Source: Methanomicrobiales archaeon HGW-Methanomicrobiales-3
GTDB taxonomy: Archaea; Halobacteriota; Methanomicrobia; Methanomicrobiales; Methanospirillaceae
Direction of reading: 5' to 3'
Assembly: GCA_002839605.1 (NCBI GenBank)
Contig: PGYK01000006.1
Location: forward strand, 96,019-160,018
DNA length: 64,000 nucleotides
Under the pieces are notes generated by a model. The model made no database searches, had not been told where the DNA came from, and was given only the letters and a program-made list of their open reading frames with translations. Of this stretch, positions 7,593 through 16,441 are shown piece by piece. The translations under genes were made by a program, and so were the position numbers. How positions within the stretch are numbered: position 1 is the stretch's first letter; each line of letters starts with the position of its first letter.

Positions 7593-10232
7593 TCAGCGGA
7601 TCAGTTCTTCGATCGCAGCAAGGAAGAGGTCTGCTTCCTCAACCGTGTTATACGGCCCGATGCTCACCCGCGCTGTCCCATCGGGGAGTCCCAGCCGTTC
7701 CATCAGCGGCATGCAGCAGTGGTGGCCGGAACGGATCATGATGTCCGCCGTCTCATCGAGACGCTGGGCGATCTCGTGGGGATGGAGATTGTCAACCGTG
7801 AACGAGATGACACCGACACGGTTCTCCGGCTTCTCCGGGGCATAGACCCGGACACCGGGAAGCGCCCGGAGGCCAGCGATAATCCGGTTCGTGAGCACTT
7901 CCTCATGGCAACGGATTGCATCCATCCCCATTGCCTGCAGGTAATCCACCGCAACCCCAAGGCCGATGCCACCGGCAATGTTGCCGGTCCCGGCCTCGTA
8001 TTTTTGGTACCCTTCGGCAAGAGTGTACTCAAAACCCGAAACTGATTCAACCGCCCCGCCACCCAGCAGGAGCGGCTCGATGACCGGATCCTTCATCCAC
8101 AGGACACCGGTCCCCGTGGAGCCGAGCATCTTGTGGCCCGAGAACGCGGCAAAGTCGCACCCCAGCGCGGCAACGTCGACCGGCATATGGGGAACGCTCT
8201 GGGCCATGTCCACGAGCAGGAGCGCCCCCTTCTCGTGGCAGATCTTCGCAATCTCCCGGATGGGGGTGATCACCCCGAGCACATTCGACGCGTGAGTGAC
8301 TGCAACAAGCCGGGTCGTGTCCGTGACTGCCGCTTCGAGCGCGGAAAGGTCGAGCGTGTAATCATCCGAGATCCCGACAACATCCACGGCAACGCCATTT
8401 TTCCGGAGGGCAAACCATGGCAGGAGATTGGAGTGGTGCTCGAGGATGGTCGTGACAATACGGTCGCCCTTCCCAAACGAAAAGCCCCGCGCCACCATGT
8501 TGATGGACTCGGTGGAGCTCTTCGTAAAGACGGTCACACCCTCCTTTGCTCCGATAAATTTAGCCACCTTCTCGTGGGCGTGCCAGTACCGCTGGCTGGC
8601 AATCCGGGTGAGACGGTGGATGCCCCTCCCAACATTGGCCCGGTAATTATGCTCGAACACGGCCATGGACTGTACGACCGGCTCCGGCGAGAGGCTCGTT
8701 GCCGCATTGTCAAAATAGACGATCTCGGACAGGAGCGGGAAATCCCTGCGGATCTCCCCCACATCATACCCCCCTGCCATATCCGGTTTCATTGCTGCTT
8801 TCACTTCTGGCACTTCCCGTGTATCGCCACGATCCTTTCGGACAACCGGCGTTTTCACCGGACGGAGCGTATAATCCGGGTTGAACTGAACACCCTTCTC
8901 CCGGCAGAGCTCCCGCATCTTGGGCGGCAGCGCACGCCACCGCCAGAGCCCCCAGTCGCAATATGCGTCAGGGAGCCCCTTCTTCTCAGCCCAGCGCTCG
9001 ATAAACTCGTCCCACCGCCTGGCAAGATCCGGGTGCGTCTTTTTGATCATCTCGTACTCGCTCTCGAGCATGGCGGGGCACAGGTAACAGCCGATCCGCT
9101 CGATCCCCTCCTCGTACAGGGGGTTCATCGGCACCTCCTGCCACCAGAGATACAGAAAGACTTCCAGCGCCCGCCAGTTCCGGATGGGTGAAACATTGAG
9201 CTGGAGCGGGTTATCGGGATTCTGGCTCGTCTCCTCAAGCGTTGCACGGTTCCACGACTCGTACCAGCGGTTCCCCTGGATCGTAACGCAGGGGCCGGTC
9301 TTTGCAAGATAGAGTTTGAGCGGCCGGAGTTTCTGGAACTTGCAGCACCAGCGGTTGTCCTTTCCCGGGGGCCCGGCCTTCTCCACCGCCTGCCAGAAGT
9401 CCCCTGCCCCGCTCACAACCTCGACACCCTGCGACCGGACAAATTCGTAGGTCTCGGGAAATTCAAGGTTCGTATCGATAAAGAAGGCTTTGGTTACCCC
9501 CGCCTTCCGGGCCAGATGGAGTATTGCCGTGCTGTCCTTGCCACCGGAGAACGAGACGTTTGCGGTCGGGCGGTCCGTCATATGGTGCTTAATCGTCCGG
9601 ACCGCGTTCCGTTCCAGGTTCTTTAAATGAAACCGGTTCTTTTCGATTGCCACGTCCCAGCCGGGATCCGGAAGGGTCTTTGGAACAACAGGCCTGAGTT
9701 CTTTAACCTTGATCGCGTTGTCCCTGACCATGCCGGTACCGTATTTTCCGCGGTACTTCACGATCACCGTCCCGTCCGGGAACGGGGTTTTTAACGGGAT
9801 CCGCTTGCCGCCGATCCGGCCCTGCTCTTTTCGTGCATCGGTGTGGATCTCAAGGTCAACGATCCCTTTTGTCACATGGCTGATCAGGAAGGGAAGGGCT
9901 TCCGGGGCGAGATCAAGCTGGAACTTCCGGTGTACCGGGTCGAACGTGAGCCACCCCAGCCGTTCGCCGTTCATGATCACCAGTTCTGCCCGGTCAACGC
10001 CACCGCTCTTGTTGAGGAGCAGGATCTGTGCAACCGGGACATCCCCGTACCGCTCCACAAGGAGTTCCCGGATAAGCCTGCGATCCGCTGACAGCGCGGG
10101 CCGGAGATCGAACGGTTGCAAAAGATCGATCTTCTTCCCGTCCTTTCCACACGCACAGCTCTTCGCAATCAGGGGAACATTGCAGTCCTCGCACCAGTAG
10201 AGGACCTTTTTTACCGGAGGTTCGCGGAACAC
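7593..10232 (-). CDS. APS/PAPS reductase-like enzyme fused to SufS-type cysteine desulfurase
   Basis: One uninterrupted frame encodes two enzymes (~879 residues from the GTG at 10232). The N-terminus has a zinc ribbon (CEDC...CACG) and a PUA-like region. An adenine-nucleotide PP-loop follows (SFSGGKDST, ~229), then CC (~296) and CYLC (~382), the four-cysteine pattern of [4Fe-4S] APS reductases. From ~490 comes a full class V desulfurase with PLP lysine in SGHK (~698) and active cysteine in HHCCMPLM (~838). The frame stays open to an ATG at 10337, but the first 35 residues look non-protein and would collide with the divergent kinase promoter. The role is probably sulfur assimilation or sulfur transfer with local sulfane donation. 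Confidence 0.85.
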   Translation of the reverse strand: MFREPPVKKVLYWCEDCNVPLIAKSCACGKDGKKIDLLQPFDLRPALSADRRLIRELLVERYGDVPVAQILLLNKSGGVDRAELVIMNGERLGWLTFDPVHRKFQLDLAPEALPFLISHVTKGIVDLEIHTDARKEQGRIGGKRIPLKTPFPDGTVIVKYRGKYGTGMVRDNAIKVKELRPVVPKTLPDPGWDVAIEKNRFHLKNLERNAVRTIKHHMTDRPTANVSFSGGKDSTAILHLARKAGVTKAFFIDTNLEFPETYEFVRSQGVEVVSGAGDFWQAVEKAGPPGKDNRWCCKFQKLRPLKLYLAKTGPCVTIQGNRWYESWNRATLEETSQNPDNPLQLNVSPIRNWRALEVFLYLWWQEVPMNPLYEEGIERIGCYLCPAMLESEYEMIKKTHPDLARRWDEFIERWAEKKGLPDAYCDWGLWRWRALPPKMRELCREKGVQFNPDYTLRPVKTPVVRKDRGDTREVPEVKAAMKPDMAGGYDVGEIRRDFPLLSEIVYFDNAATSLSPEPVVQSMAVFEHNYRANVGRGIHRLTRIASQRYWHAHEKVAKFIGAKEGVTVFTKSSTESINMVARGFSFGKGDRIVTTILEHHSNLLPWFALRKNGVAVDVVGISDDYTLDLSALEAAVTDTTRLVAVTHASNVLGVITPIREIAKICHEKGALLLVDMAQSVPHMPVDVAALGCDFAAFSGHKMLGSTGTGVLWMKDPVIEPLLLGGGAVESVSGFEYTLAEGYQKYEAGTGNIAGGIGLGVAVDYLQAMGMDAIRCHEEVLTNRIIAGLRALPGVRVYAPEKPENRVGVISFTVDNLHPHEIAQRLDETADIMIRSGHHCCMPLMERLGLPDGTARVSIGPYNTVEEADLFLAAIEELIR

Positions 10233-10348
10233 TAAAGAACAGTTGGGGCGGCAGGGGAGATAAGAGAAGCGATTGCGGGGAAGTTGCAGGGGAGTATCGT
10301 TGGCATTAAATAGGAACGGTATCCCATACCAGTGCATTGAGACCGGCT

Positions 10349-11461
10349 ATGAACGATAGTGAAATCCGGAAAAACTGCGAGGTGACGGGTACCTGGTGGC
10401 GGCTGCTCACCGAGCCCCACCCGGTCAAACTTGCCCTTCTGGTCATCGCGGGAATGTTCCTTGAGTTCTATGTCCACTATACCCTGGGTATTTCCGTGGT
10501 GTACACCCATTTCTATTACCTCATCATCGTTATTGCCGGGCTCTGGTACGGCAAGCGTGCCATCTGGATCGCCCTCTTCTTGGGCAGCCTCCACATTGCG
10601 GTCACGGATCTCATCACGGGAGGCATCTCGCATGAGGCACTTGTCCGGGCCCTGATGTTCGCAATCGTTGCGTTTGTTGTCGGCACCGTTGCAGAACAGC
10701 TCCGCTGCTACCAGGCACAACTCATCCGGCAGAACCGTGAGCTCCAGGTGCTCAATGAGAACCTGAAGGACGCAAACACGCAGCTGGAGATGGCACGGGG
10801 ATCTTTTGAGACGGCGAACCGGAAGCTCAACCTCCTCTCCGGCATAACCCGTCACGATATCCGCAACCAGCTGACCGGGCTTTTGGGATATATCGGGCTG
10901 ATGAAAGAGCAGGTGAGCGATCCGGATCTTCTGGCACTGGTCGAGAAGGAGGAGCGGGTTGCCGGTCATATTGTACGGCAGATCGAATTTACCAAAAATT
11001 ACGAGGAACTCGGGGTCAGTGCACCCATCTGGCAGGATGTTGCGATGAGTATCAACGCCCTCAAATCAGCCCGTCCGCCGGGCATCGTGAACATCACGAC
11101 AAAACTCGACGGGCTTGAGGTGTATGCCGATCCTCTCTTTTTGAAGGTCAACGAGAACCTCATCGACAACTCGATCCGTCATGGTGAGCGGGCAAAGAAC
11201 ATCACCGTTTCCTGGCTGCCCTATTCCAACAATGCCATCGCACTGGTGTATGAAGATGATGGTGTCGGCATTCACGGGGAGGATAAAGAGAGAATATTTG
11301 AGAAGGGCTTTGGGAAGAATACCGGTCTCGGGCTCTTTTTAATCCGTGAGATCCTGGCCATCACCGGCATTACAATCAGGGAACGCGGGACGTATGGAAA
11401 AGGAGTCCGGTTCGAGATTCACATTCCCCAGGGCAAGTACCGGTTCCCGGAACCGCCATAA
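10349..11461 (+). CDS. Membrane histidine kinase without PAS domain
   Basis: The product is 370 residues. The N-terminus has about four membrane segments (residues ~25-120, including FYVHYTLGISVVYTHFYYL), resembling small membrane sensor modules. A coiled coil (residues ~125-160, QNRELQVLNENLKDANTQLE) leads to the H box GITRHDIRNQL with its histidine near 169. The ATPase domain has NLIDNSIRHGE, DDGVGIH and FGKNTGLGLFLIREIL, very close to the 2507 kinase. The ATG at 10349 is preferred over an upstream TTG (10337). It is divergent from the fusion enzyme, with no adjacent response regulator. Confidence 0.88.
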   Translation: MNDSEIRKNCEVTGTWWRLLTEPHPVKLALLVIAGMFLEFYVHYTLGISVVYTHFYYLIIVIAGLWYGKRAIWIALFLGSLHIAVTDLITGGISHEALVRALMFAIVAFVVGTVAEQLRCYQAQLIRQNRELQVLNENLKDANTQLEMARGSFETANRKLNLLSGITRHDIRNQLTGLLGYIGLMKEQVSDPDLLALVEKEERVAGHIVRQIEFTKNYEELGVSAPIWQDVAMSINALKSARPPGIVNITTKLDGLEVYADPLFLKVNENLIDNSIRHGERAKNITVSWLPYSNNAIALVYEDDGVGIHGEDKERIFEKGFGKNTGLGLFLIREILAITGITIRERGTYGKGVRFEIHIPQGKYRFPEPP

Positions 11462-11511
11462 CCGGTCCATATACCACGCATTTATTTTTAACAACGCCAA
11501 CCGCTATTTGT

Positions 11512-12729
11512 ATGAAGCATGCAAAGTCCGGGATCGGGAGGCCTGTTGCGGCACATGGAAAAAAGACATTCTTCTCCGTCCACCCGTCCCGGGCGGATTC
11601 GTTCACCGAATCGGTGATCCGGGAGATGACCCGGCTCTCCATAAAGCATAAGGCTATCAACCTTGCGCAGGGGTTTCCGGACTTCCCCTGCCCGCCCGAG
11701 CTTAAGGAAGCTGCCTGTGCATCGGTCACCTGCGATCACAACCAGTACGCGATCACGTGGGGGGCAAAGGAGCTGCGCGATGCCCTTGCTGCCCGGATAA
11801 AGACGTTTAACCGGATGGACCTCAACCCCGAGACCGACATCACGGTCACCTGCGGGTCAACCGAAGCGATGATGGCCTCCATGCTTGCCCTCATCCAGCC
11901 GGGGGACGAGGTGATCGTGCCGGAACCCTTCTATGAGAACTATGGCCCGGATACCCAGATCTCCGGTGCAGTTCCCCGGTATGTCCCGCTGGCAGCAGAC
12001 TTCTCCATCGATGAGGAGAAGATGAAGAGAGCCTTCACGAAAAAGACCCGGGCGGTTATCCTCAACACTCCCAACAACCCGACGGGCAAGGTCTTCACCA
12101 AAAAGGAACTCGCGTTCATCGCCGACCTCTGCATCGATCACAATGTTGTTGCGATCACGGACGAGATTTACGAGCATATCGTGTACGACGGTCACAAGCA
12201 CGTCTCGATCGGGTCGCTCGACGGCATGCACGACCGGACCATCACCATCGGCAGTTTTTCAAAGACCTACAGTGTTACCGGCTGGCGGGTCGGGTACGCT
12301 CTTGCCGATGAGGCCATCAGTTCCCGGATCCGGAAGATCCACGACTTTTTAACGGTCGGCGCACCGGCACCGCTCCAGCAGGCCTGCGTTGCCGCCCTGA
12401 ACCTGCCGGAATCATATTACCGGAATCTTGCAGCGGAATATGACCGGAAGCGGAAGATCCTGTTTGCCGGCCTGAAAAAATCGGGGTTTGCCTGCGAACT
12501 TCCCGAAGGGGCCTACTATATCTTTACGGACATCTCGGGATTTGGCATGAACGACATGGACTTTGCAAAAACTCTCATTGAGCAGGCCGGTGTCGCGGCA
12601 GTCCCCGGCAGCTCCTTCTACAGCCATGGCGGTGAGGACCGGCTCCGCTTCACCTTCTCGAAAAAAGACGAGACGCTTGATGAGGCATGCCGGCGGCTGG
12701 AAGGCCTGGAGATTTCCGGCAAGAGATGA
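11512..12729 (+). CDS. Class I/II pyridoxal-phosphate aminotransferase
   Basis: This 405-residue fold-type I aminotransferase resembles the AspC/methionine-glutamine transaminase group. It shows INLAQGFPDFPCP, YAITWGAKELRDALA, the PLP-phosphate site, NTPNNPTGKVF, TDEIYEHIVYDG and the PLP lysine in GSFSKTYSVTGWR (about residue 251). It ends with RLRFTFSKKDETLDEA containing the substrate-carboxylate arginine. The substrate cannot be decided from sequence; aspartate, methionine/kynurenine-type or aromatic acids are possible. The N-terminal ~45 residues before LSIKHKAINLAQ are longer than usual. A TTTATTTTTAAC box at ~11480 suits the ATG at 11512. Confidence 0.9.
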   Translation: MKHAKSGIGRPVAAHGKKTFFSVHPSRADSFTESVIREMTRLSIKHKAINLAQGFPDFPCPPELKEAACASVTCDHNQYAITWGAKELRDALAARIKTFNRMDLNPETDITVTCGSTEAMMASMLALIQPGDEVIVPEPFYENYGPDTQISGAVPRYVPLAADFSIDEEKMKRAFTKKTRAVILNTPNNPTGKVFTKKELAFIADLCIDHNVVAITDEIYEHIVYDGHKHVSIGSLDGMHDRTITIGSFSKTYSVTGWRVGYALADEAISSRIRKIHDFLTVGAPAPLQQACVAALNLPESYYRNLAAEYDRKRKILFAGLKKSGFACELPEGAYYIFTDISGFGMNDMDFAKTLIEQAGVAAVPGSSFYSHGGEDRLRFTFSKKDETLDEACRRLEGLEISGKR

Positions 12730-12935
12730 GGTTTTTACTCGCCAGAAACCTGCATGAACTGATCCTGTTCTGACCGGAACAATGGAAATTGGCGATCTTT
12801 GAAATCGTCTTTTTGCGCGCTCAGCGGAGTATACGATGGTGATCCCCACTCTGTTCCCTTCTGGAATATTCAGATTTTTGTTTAAGAAGAGAATAAAAAA
12901 TGGCAGAAAAAAAACATGCCAGTGATTAGAGTGAG

Positions 12936-13230
12936 TGCCCCCCGGCCCCCTCCCCGCCCGACTGCCGCCACGGGCAGGCAGTCGTACGGGCGGGGGAGGG
13001 AGGTTCACAACGTGAGGGATCTGCCTCATATCTGATTCAGAGTTTTCCAGTACTGCCGCATGGGGGGATGCCTTTCCGGGGGCGACGGCTTGAATCTGAA
13101 AACAGGAATGGATCTGGTGTAACCATCGTAACGAGGGATGATCACTCCGCGGGGCAGGGATTATCAGATACACGAGAATGCAACCGGATTTTAGACCGCC
13201 ACGGGGGCGCCCCGCGGGGGTGGCGGCAGG
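12936..13230. repeat. GC-rich two-hairpin dispersed element, copy 1
   Basis: The 673-bp gap between the aminotransferase and the cysteine-rich protein holds a long hairpin: CCCTCCCCGCCCG (to 12960) pairs with CGGGCGGGGGAGGG around ACTGCC...GGCAGGCAGT. About 200 bp later comes a second hairpin (13196-13226) with GCCGCCAC-type arms around GGGGGCGCCCCGCGGGG. The left hairpin and the word CGGATTTTAG just before the right one recur at 34184-34375. The right hairpin recurs at 36819-36851 and, on the other strand, 54648-54679. I see no gene in the remainder of the gap. Confidence 0.65.
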
Positions 13231-13402
13231 CATCACAATCATCGTAAAAAGGCCCCGAAACCGTTTTTTAGTATGACAGTATCTGACTTCCATTAACACA
13301 AGTGACAGTGTCAATCCTCCCGGCCACGGAACTTTTCCAAAATTTTATCCTCTCGTTTTCACAACCGGTGTATACCAGAAACGATTGGGAGGATCAGGAG
13401 CA

Positions 13403-14548
13403 ATGCCATTTTGCACGAACTGCGGGAACACGGTTGATGAGGGCTGGGAATTCTGCAATGCCTGCGGCGCACGGATGCAACAGGAAGGAACGACCGGGCA
13501 GGCTGCGTCCCGCCCGGCGGCTGCCACAGCATCCCCGGCTCCTGAACCGGAACCTGTCACCGATTTGCCCGGCCCCTCGCGGTCCGGCGCCTTCCCGCCT
13601 CTCGTGATTGTGGGAGTTATCGCCCTTGTCCTTCTCGTTGCCGGTGCCGGGGCGTTTGTTGTCCTCTCCGGGTTCACGCTCCCCTTCGGGGCAGCTGCCA
13701 ACAGTACCGCACCGGGGAGTGGGGACAACCCGGAGGCCGTCACATCCTGTGCCGGTGACCTGACGCTCTGCAATGGGGCGTGTGCGGACCTCCAGACCGA
13801 CAGCAACAACTGCGGGAAATGCGGCTTCTCTGTCCCGTACGGTATGATATGCAGGGACGGTGTGTTTGTGGATCCCGCGGCAACGCCAACAACTCCTCCC
13901 ACGCCAACGGAAATCCCAACGCCTATCCCCACAACGGGACCATGCCCGTCCGGCGAGAAACTCTGTGACGGAAAATGCACCAACCTCCTGACTGACAACG
14001 ACCACTGCGGGAAATGCGGGTGGGACTGCCCGAAAGGGCAGATCTGCCAGAGCGGCCAGTGCCTCCCGCCGGATCTGACTCCGGTTTCTACCGCTGCAGC
14101 GGGAGTCACGGTCACCATGGCAGTGTCATGCACCGGGGGCGAGATCGCCTGCGGCAGCACCTGCGTCAATGTCTTCACCGACAAGAAAAACTGCGGGGTC
14201 TGCGGCCGCACATGCGGGGACCAGGAGATCTGCATGCAGGGGCGGTGTGGGCCGGCCTGCGATGGAGACGAGACCCTGTGCGACGAGACCTGCGTAAACC
14301 TTGACACGGACATGGAGAACTGCGGGGCCTGCGGGACGGTCTGCCGGTCCTCCCCGCCAAACTCGCTCGGATCGCTCTGCGCGAACGGCGAGTGTATCGT
14401 CTCCGGGTGCACGACAAATTATGGCGACTGCAACGGGAATGGTGAAGACGGGTGCGAGGTGGATCTCCGGTTCGATGACAACAACTGCGGGTCCTGCGGA
14501 ACCAAGTGTCCGTCAGGGACGAAATGCTCGCTCGGGCAGTGCGCCTGA
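13403..14548 (+). CDS. Zinc-ribbon membrane protein with Stig1-like cysteine-rich repeats
   Basis: The 381-residue product begins with a zinc ribbon (CTNC at 4-7, CNAC at 19-22). A linker and one membrane helix follow (about 66-92, LVIVGVIALVLLVAG). The exported part carries five cysteine-rich units of the kind ..CG..C.(N/D)L.TD..NCG.CG..C..G..C..G.C, separated by Thr/Pro linkers. These match the Stig1-type repeats found in myxobacterial and eukaryotic surface proteins. The topology suggests a cytoplasmic zinc ribbon and an external disulfide-rich region. Start: MPFCTNCG at 13403 with GGAGG and AGGAG upstream; the extra codons to 13385 lack family support. Function unknown. Confidence 0.82.
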   Translation: MPFCTNCGNTVDEGWEFCNACGARMQQEGTTGQAASRPAAATASPAPEPEPVTDLPGPSRSGAFPPLVIVGVIALVLLVAGAGAFVVLSGFTLPFGAAANSTAPGSGDNPEAVTSCAGDLTLCNGACADLQTDSNNCGKCGFSVPYGMICRDGVFVDPAATPTTPPTPTEIPTPIPTTGPCPSGEKLCDGKCTNLLTDNDHCGKCGWDCPKGQICQSGQCLPPDLTPVSTAAAGVTVTMAVSCTGGEIACGSTCVNVFTDKKNCGVCGRTCGDQEICMQGRCGPACDGDETLCDETCVNLDTDMENCGACGTVCRSSPPNSLGSLCANGECIVSGCTTNYGDCNGNGEDGCEVDLRFDDNNCGSCGTKCPSGTKCSLGQCA

Positions 14549-14596
14549 TCTCGATCGCACGGGTAGATCGCCCACCTCATCAGGGCCTCACTCAAA

Positions 14597-14890
14597 CTAC
14601 GCCACGGCATCCGGCAGGCAGGTGACGACGCCCCGGATCCCGGAGACGGTCAGGGTCATGAGGATGGCATCGACGGCCTCTTCTTTTGTTGCCCCTGCTG
14701 CCTTTGCCATCGGGACGTGAGCCTTCACGGCCATCTGGTCGCCCATCGATGCCTTCATCGCGATGTAGATGAGCTGTTTTGTCTTCTGGTCGATACCTTT
14801 TGTTGCCACGAGCGACATGATGAGGCCGTTAAACGCTGCTGCCACTTCGGGCGCTTCACGCTGGAACACTTCCATCGGGTTTGACTGCAT
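14597..14890 (-). CDS. Carboxymuconolactone decarboxylase family protein
   Basis: This all-helical protein of 97 residues matches the CMD/AhpD fold (FNGLIMSLVATKGIDQKTKQL; then VKAHVPMAKAAGATKEEAVDAIL). AhpD-type members use a CxxC pair in the central helix; here the equivalent segment is ASMGDQMAVKAHV and has no cysteine, and the sole cysteine is near the C-terminus (VVTCLPD). It therefore cannot act as a classical AhpD thiol peroxidase. The gene is convergent with the Stig1-like gene. Confidence 0.85.
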   Translation of the reverse strand: MQSNPMEVFQREAPEVAAAFNGLIMSLVATKGIDQKTKQLIYIAMKASMGDQMAVKAHVPMAKAAGATKEEAVDAILMTLTVSGIRGVVTCLPDAVA

Positions 14891-15047
14891 GGGATTCCCT
14901 TACCAGTACTGGTGATATGATCGATGTATACATGGGCCGGGCGGGAAGTGAAAGTGACAGGAAAGACCTTCCACCGCTGCCGGCTGATTCATACAGGCAA
15001 AAAGTATATGGGATCCAAAATCATTGGGGTTGAATGGTGAAGGTACC

Positions 15048-15452
15048 ATGGTAAAACTGACTGCAGAAATGAAGGAAGCATTCTCCAAGATGAAGGTATT
15101 TCCGGTCGCAACCGCATCAAAGGACGGGACACCGAACGTCGTCCCACTGGCGATGGTCAGCCTCCATGACGACGAGACCATCTGGATCACGGACAACTTC
15201 ATGAACAAGAGCATGACCAACCTCCGTACAAACCCGAAGGTTGCAATCTACCTCTGGGGGCCGGAGATCAAGGGCTGCTACCAGATCAAGGGCGTGGCCG
15301 CGATCAGGAACAGCGGGCCGGAGTACGAGGAGATGAAGGCCGACATCAACAAGAAGCGGCCCGAACTCCCCGCACGGTCGCTCGTGTCGGTGAAGATCAC
15401 GGAGGTCTTCGAGTGCAAGCCGGGCCCGACGGCCGGGGCGAAACTTCTCTGA
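15048..15452 (+). CDS. Pyridoxamine 5'-phosphate oxidase-like flavin-binding protein
   Basis: The product has 134 residues and the split-barrel FMN/F420-binding fold: FPVATASKDGTPNVVPLAMV, ETIWITDNFMNKSM, NLRTNPKVAIYLWG, CYQIKGVAAI. Such small archaeal proteins bind FMN or F420 and act as reductases of uncertain substrate; it is not evidence for PLP synthesis. The ATG at 15048 is preceded by GGTGA at a good distance; the open frame extends to a TTG at 15024 without support. Confidence 0.85.
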   Translation: MVKLTAEMKEAFSKMKVFPVATASKDGTPNVVPLAMVSLHDDETIWITDNFMNKSMTNLRTNPKVAIYLWGPEIKGCYQIKGVAAIRNSGPEYEEMKADINKKRPELPARSLVSVKITEVFECKPGPTAGAKLL

Positions 15453-15457
15453 TTTTC

Positions 15458-15465
15458 TTTTTTTT
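15458..15465 (+). terminator. Poly-T terminator
   Basis: A run of eight T lies 5 bp after the stop codon of the PNPOx-like gene, in the coding direction. Archaeal RNA polymerase terminates at such T-rich tracts without needing a hairpin. Confidence 0.6.
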
Positions 15466-15670
15466 GGCTCTGGAGAAATCCTCGTTCCGGATAATTGGTT
15501 CCCCCATTTATGCCATCCCTGCCCCCACGGGGACTTATGGCGCATGCGACGTCTCAGCATTACCTGTTTCAATATCCGGATATGGAATTGGTTTTTTTCT
15601 CACAGATCCGCCAGCACAAAAACAGGCATTTTTATTATCCGGTACCATAAAAAAATCCTGAGGGAACCAG

Positions 15671-16369
15671 ATGGATGCACCACCCCCCAAAATCCCGTTG
15701 TCAGGTATTATCCGGATGCTTTTTGTCATACTCCTCTTCTCCTTCCTGCCGCTGCTCGTTTCCGGGCGCCGGGACTGGTGGGAGGGGTGGGCATATGCCC
15801 TGCTGATCCTCCTCCACTTTATCGCAAGCAGGGCTCTCCTCATCCGGTATAATCCGGACCTTGCACTCGAACGCAGCCGCTCCCTGGCCCATACCGGGGT
15901 CAAACCGTGGGACAGGATCCTTGCACCGGTCATGGCACTGGGCGGTACGCTGATTGCAGCCAGTGCCGGGCTCGGGGTCCGGTTCGGGGCAGAAGCCCCC
16001 TTCTCCCCTCCGGTCCAGGCCATGGCATTTCTCCTCATCCTCTTCGGGCTCGTCATCGGTACATGGGCAATGATGAAGAACTGTTTCTTCTCCGGTGTCG
16101 TGCGGATCCAGACGGAGCGTGGCCACACGGTCGTAACAGCCGGTCCGTATACGTGGGTGCGACACCCCGGCTATTCGGCAACGCTGCTCTCCTTTATCGC
16201 GTTGCCGTTCTTCCTGAACGCACCTGTCGCACTCCTGTCGGCAGGTTTCCTGCTCGTGATCAGCATCCTTCGCACGTCCATGGAAGACGCGGCTCTTATG
16301 GAAGAACTGCCCGGCTACCAGGAGTATTCCCGGACTGTCCGCTACCGGCTGGTGCCCGGCGTCTGGTAA
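15671..16369 (+). CDS. Isoprenylcysteine carboxyl methyltransferase-family membrane protein
   Basis: This 232-residue membrane protein has about six helices. Its C-terminal half has the ICMT/PEMT methyltransferase signature: GPYTWVRHPGYSATLL for S-adenosylmethionine binding, then MEDAALMEELPGYQEYSRTVRYRLVPG. In prokaryotes these enzymes methylate unknown small molecules or lipids. There is no operon partner. The ATG at 15671 begins MDAPPPKIPLSG before the first helix. Confidence 0.85.
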   Translation: MDAPPPKIPLSGIIRMLFVILLFSFLPLLVSGRRDWWEGWAYALLILLHFIASRALLIRYNPDLALERSRSLAHTGVKPWDRILAPVMALGGTLIAASAGLGVRFGAEAPFSPPVQAMAFLLILFGLVIGTWAMMKNCFFSGVVRIQTERGHTVVTAGPYTWVRHPGYSATLLSFIALPFFLNAPVALLSAGFLLVISILRTSMEDAALMEELPGYQEYSRTVRYRLVPGVW

Positions 16370-16441
16370 TGGAGGGGGAAAAGAAAGGAGTGATGTTGCA
16401 TCGATCTATGGAGGAAACGCATCGCGGGAAAAAGATGGTAA

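Noticed and set aside
10232..10337. N-terminal extension of the reductase-desulfurase fusion
   Set aside because: The 35 extra residues look non-protein and the ATG would overlap the promoter region of the divergent kinase; the GTG at 10232 is preferred, though not proven.
13345..14412. Leftward open frame opposite the Stig1-like protein
   Set aside because: Periodic Pro/Ser/His-rich sequence that mirrors the cysteine repeats of the real gene.
15048..15452. Assignment as PdxH (vitamin B6 oxidase)
   Set aside because: The protein is only 134 residues and lacks the PLP-site features; a general FMN/F420 split-barrel protein is all that can be supported.
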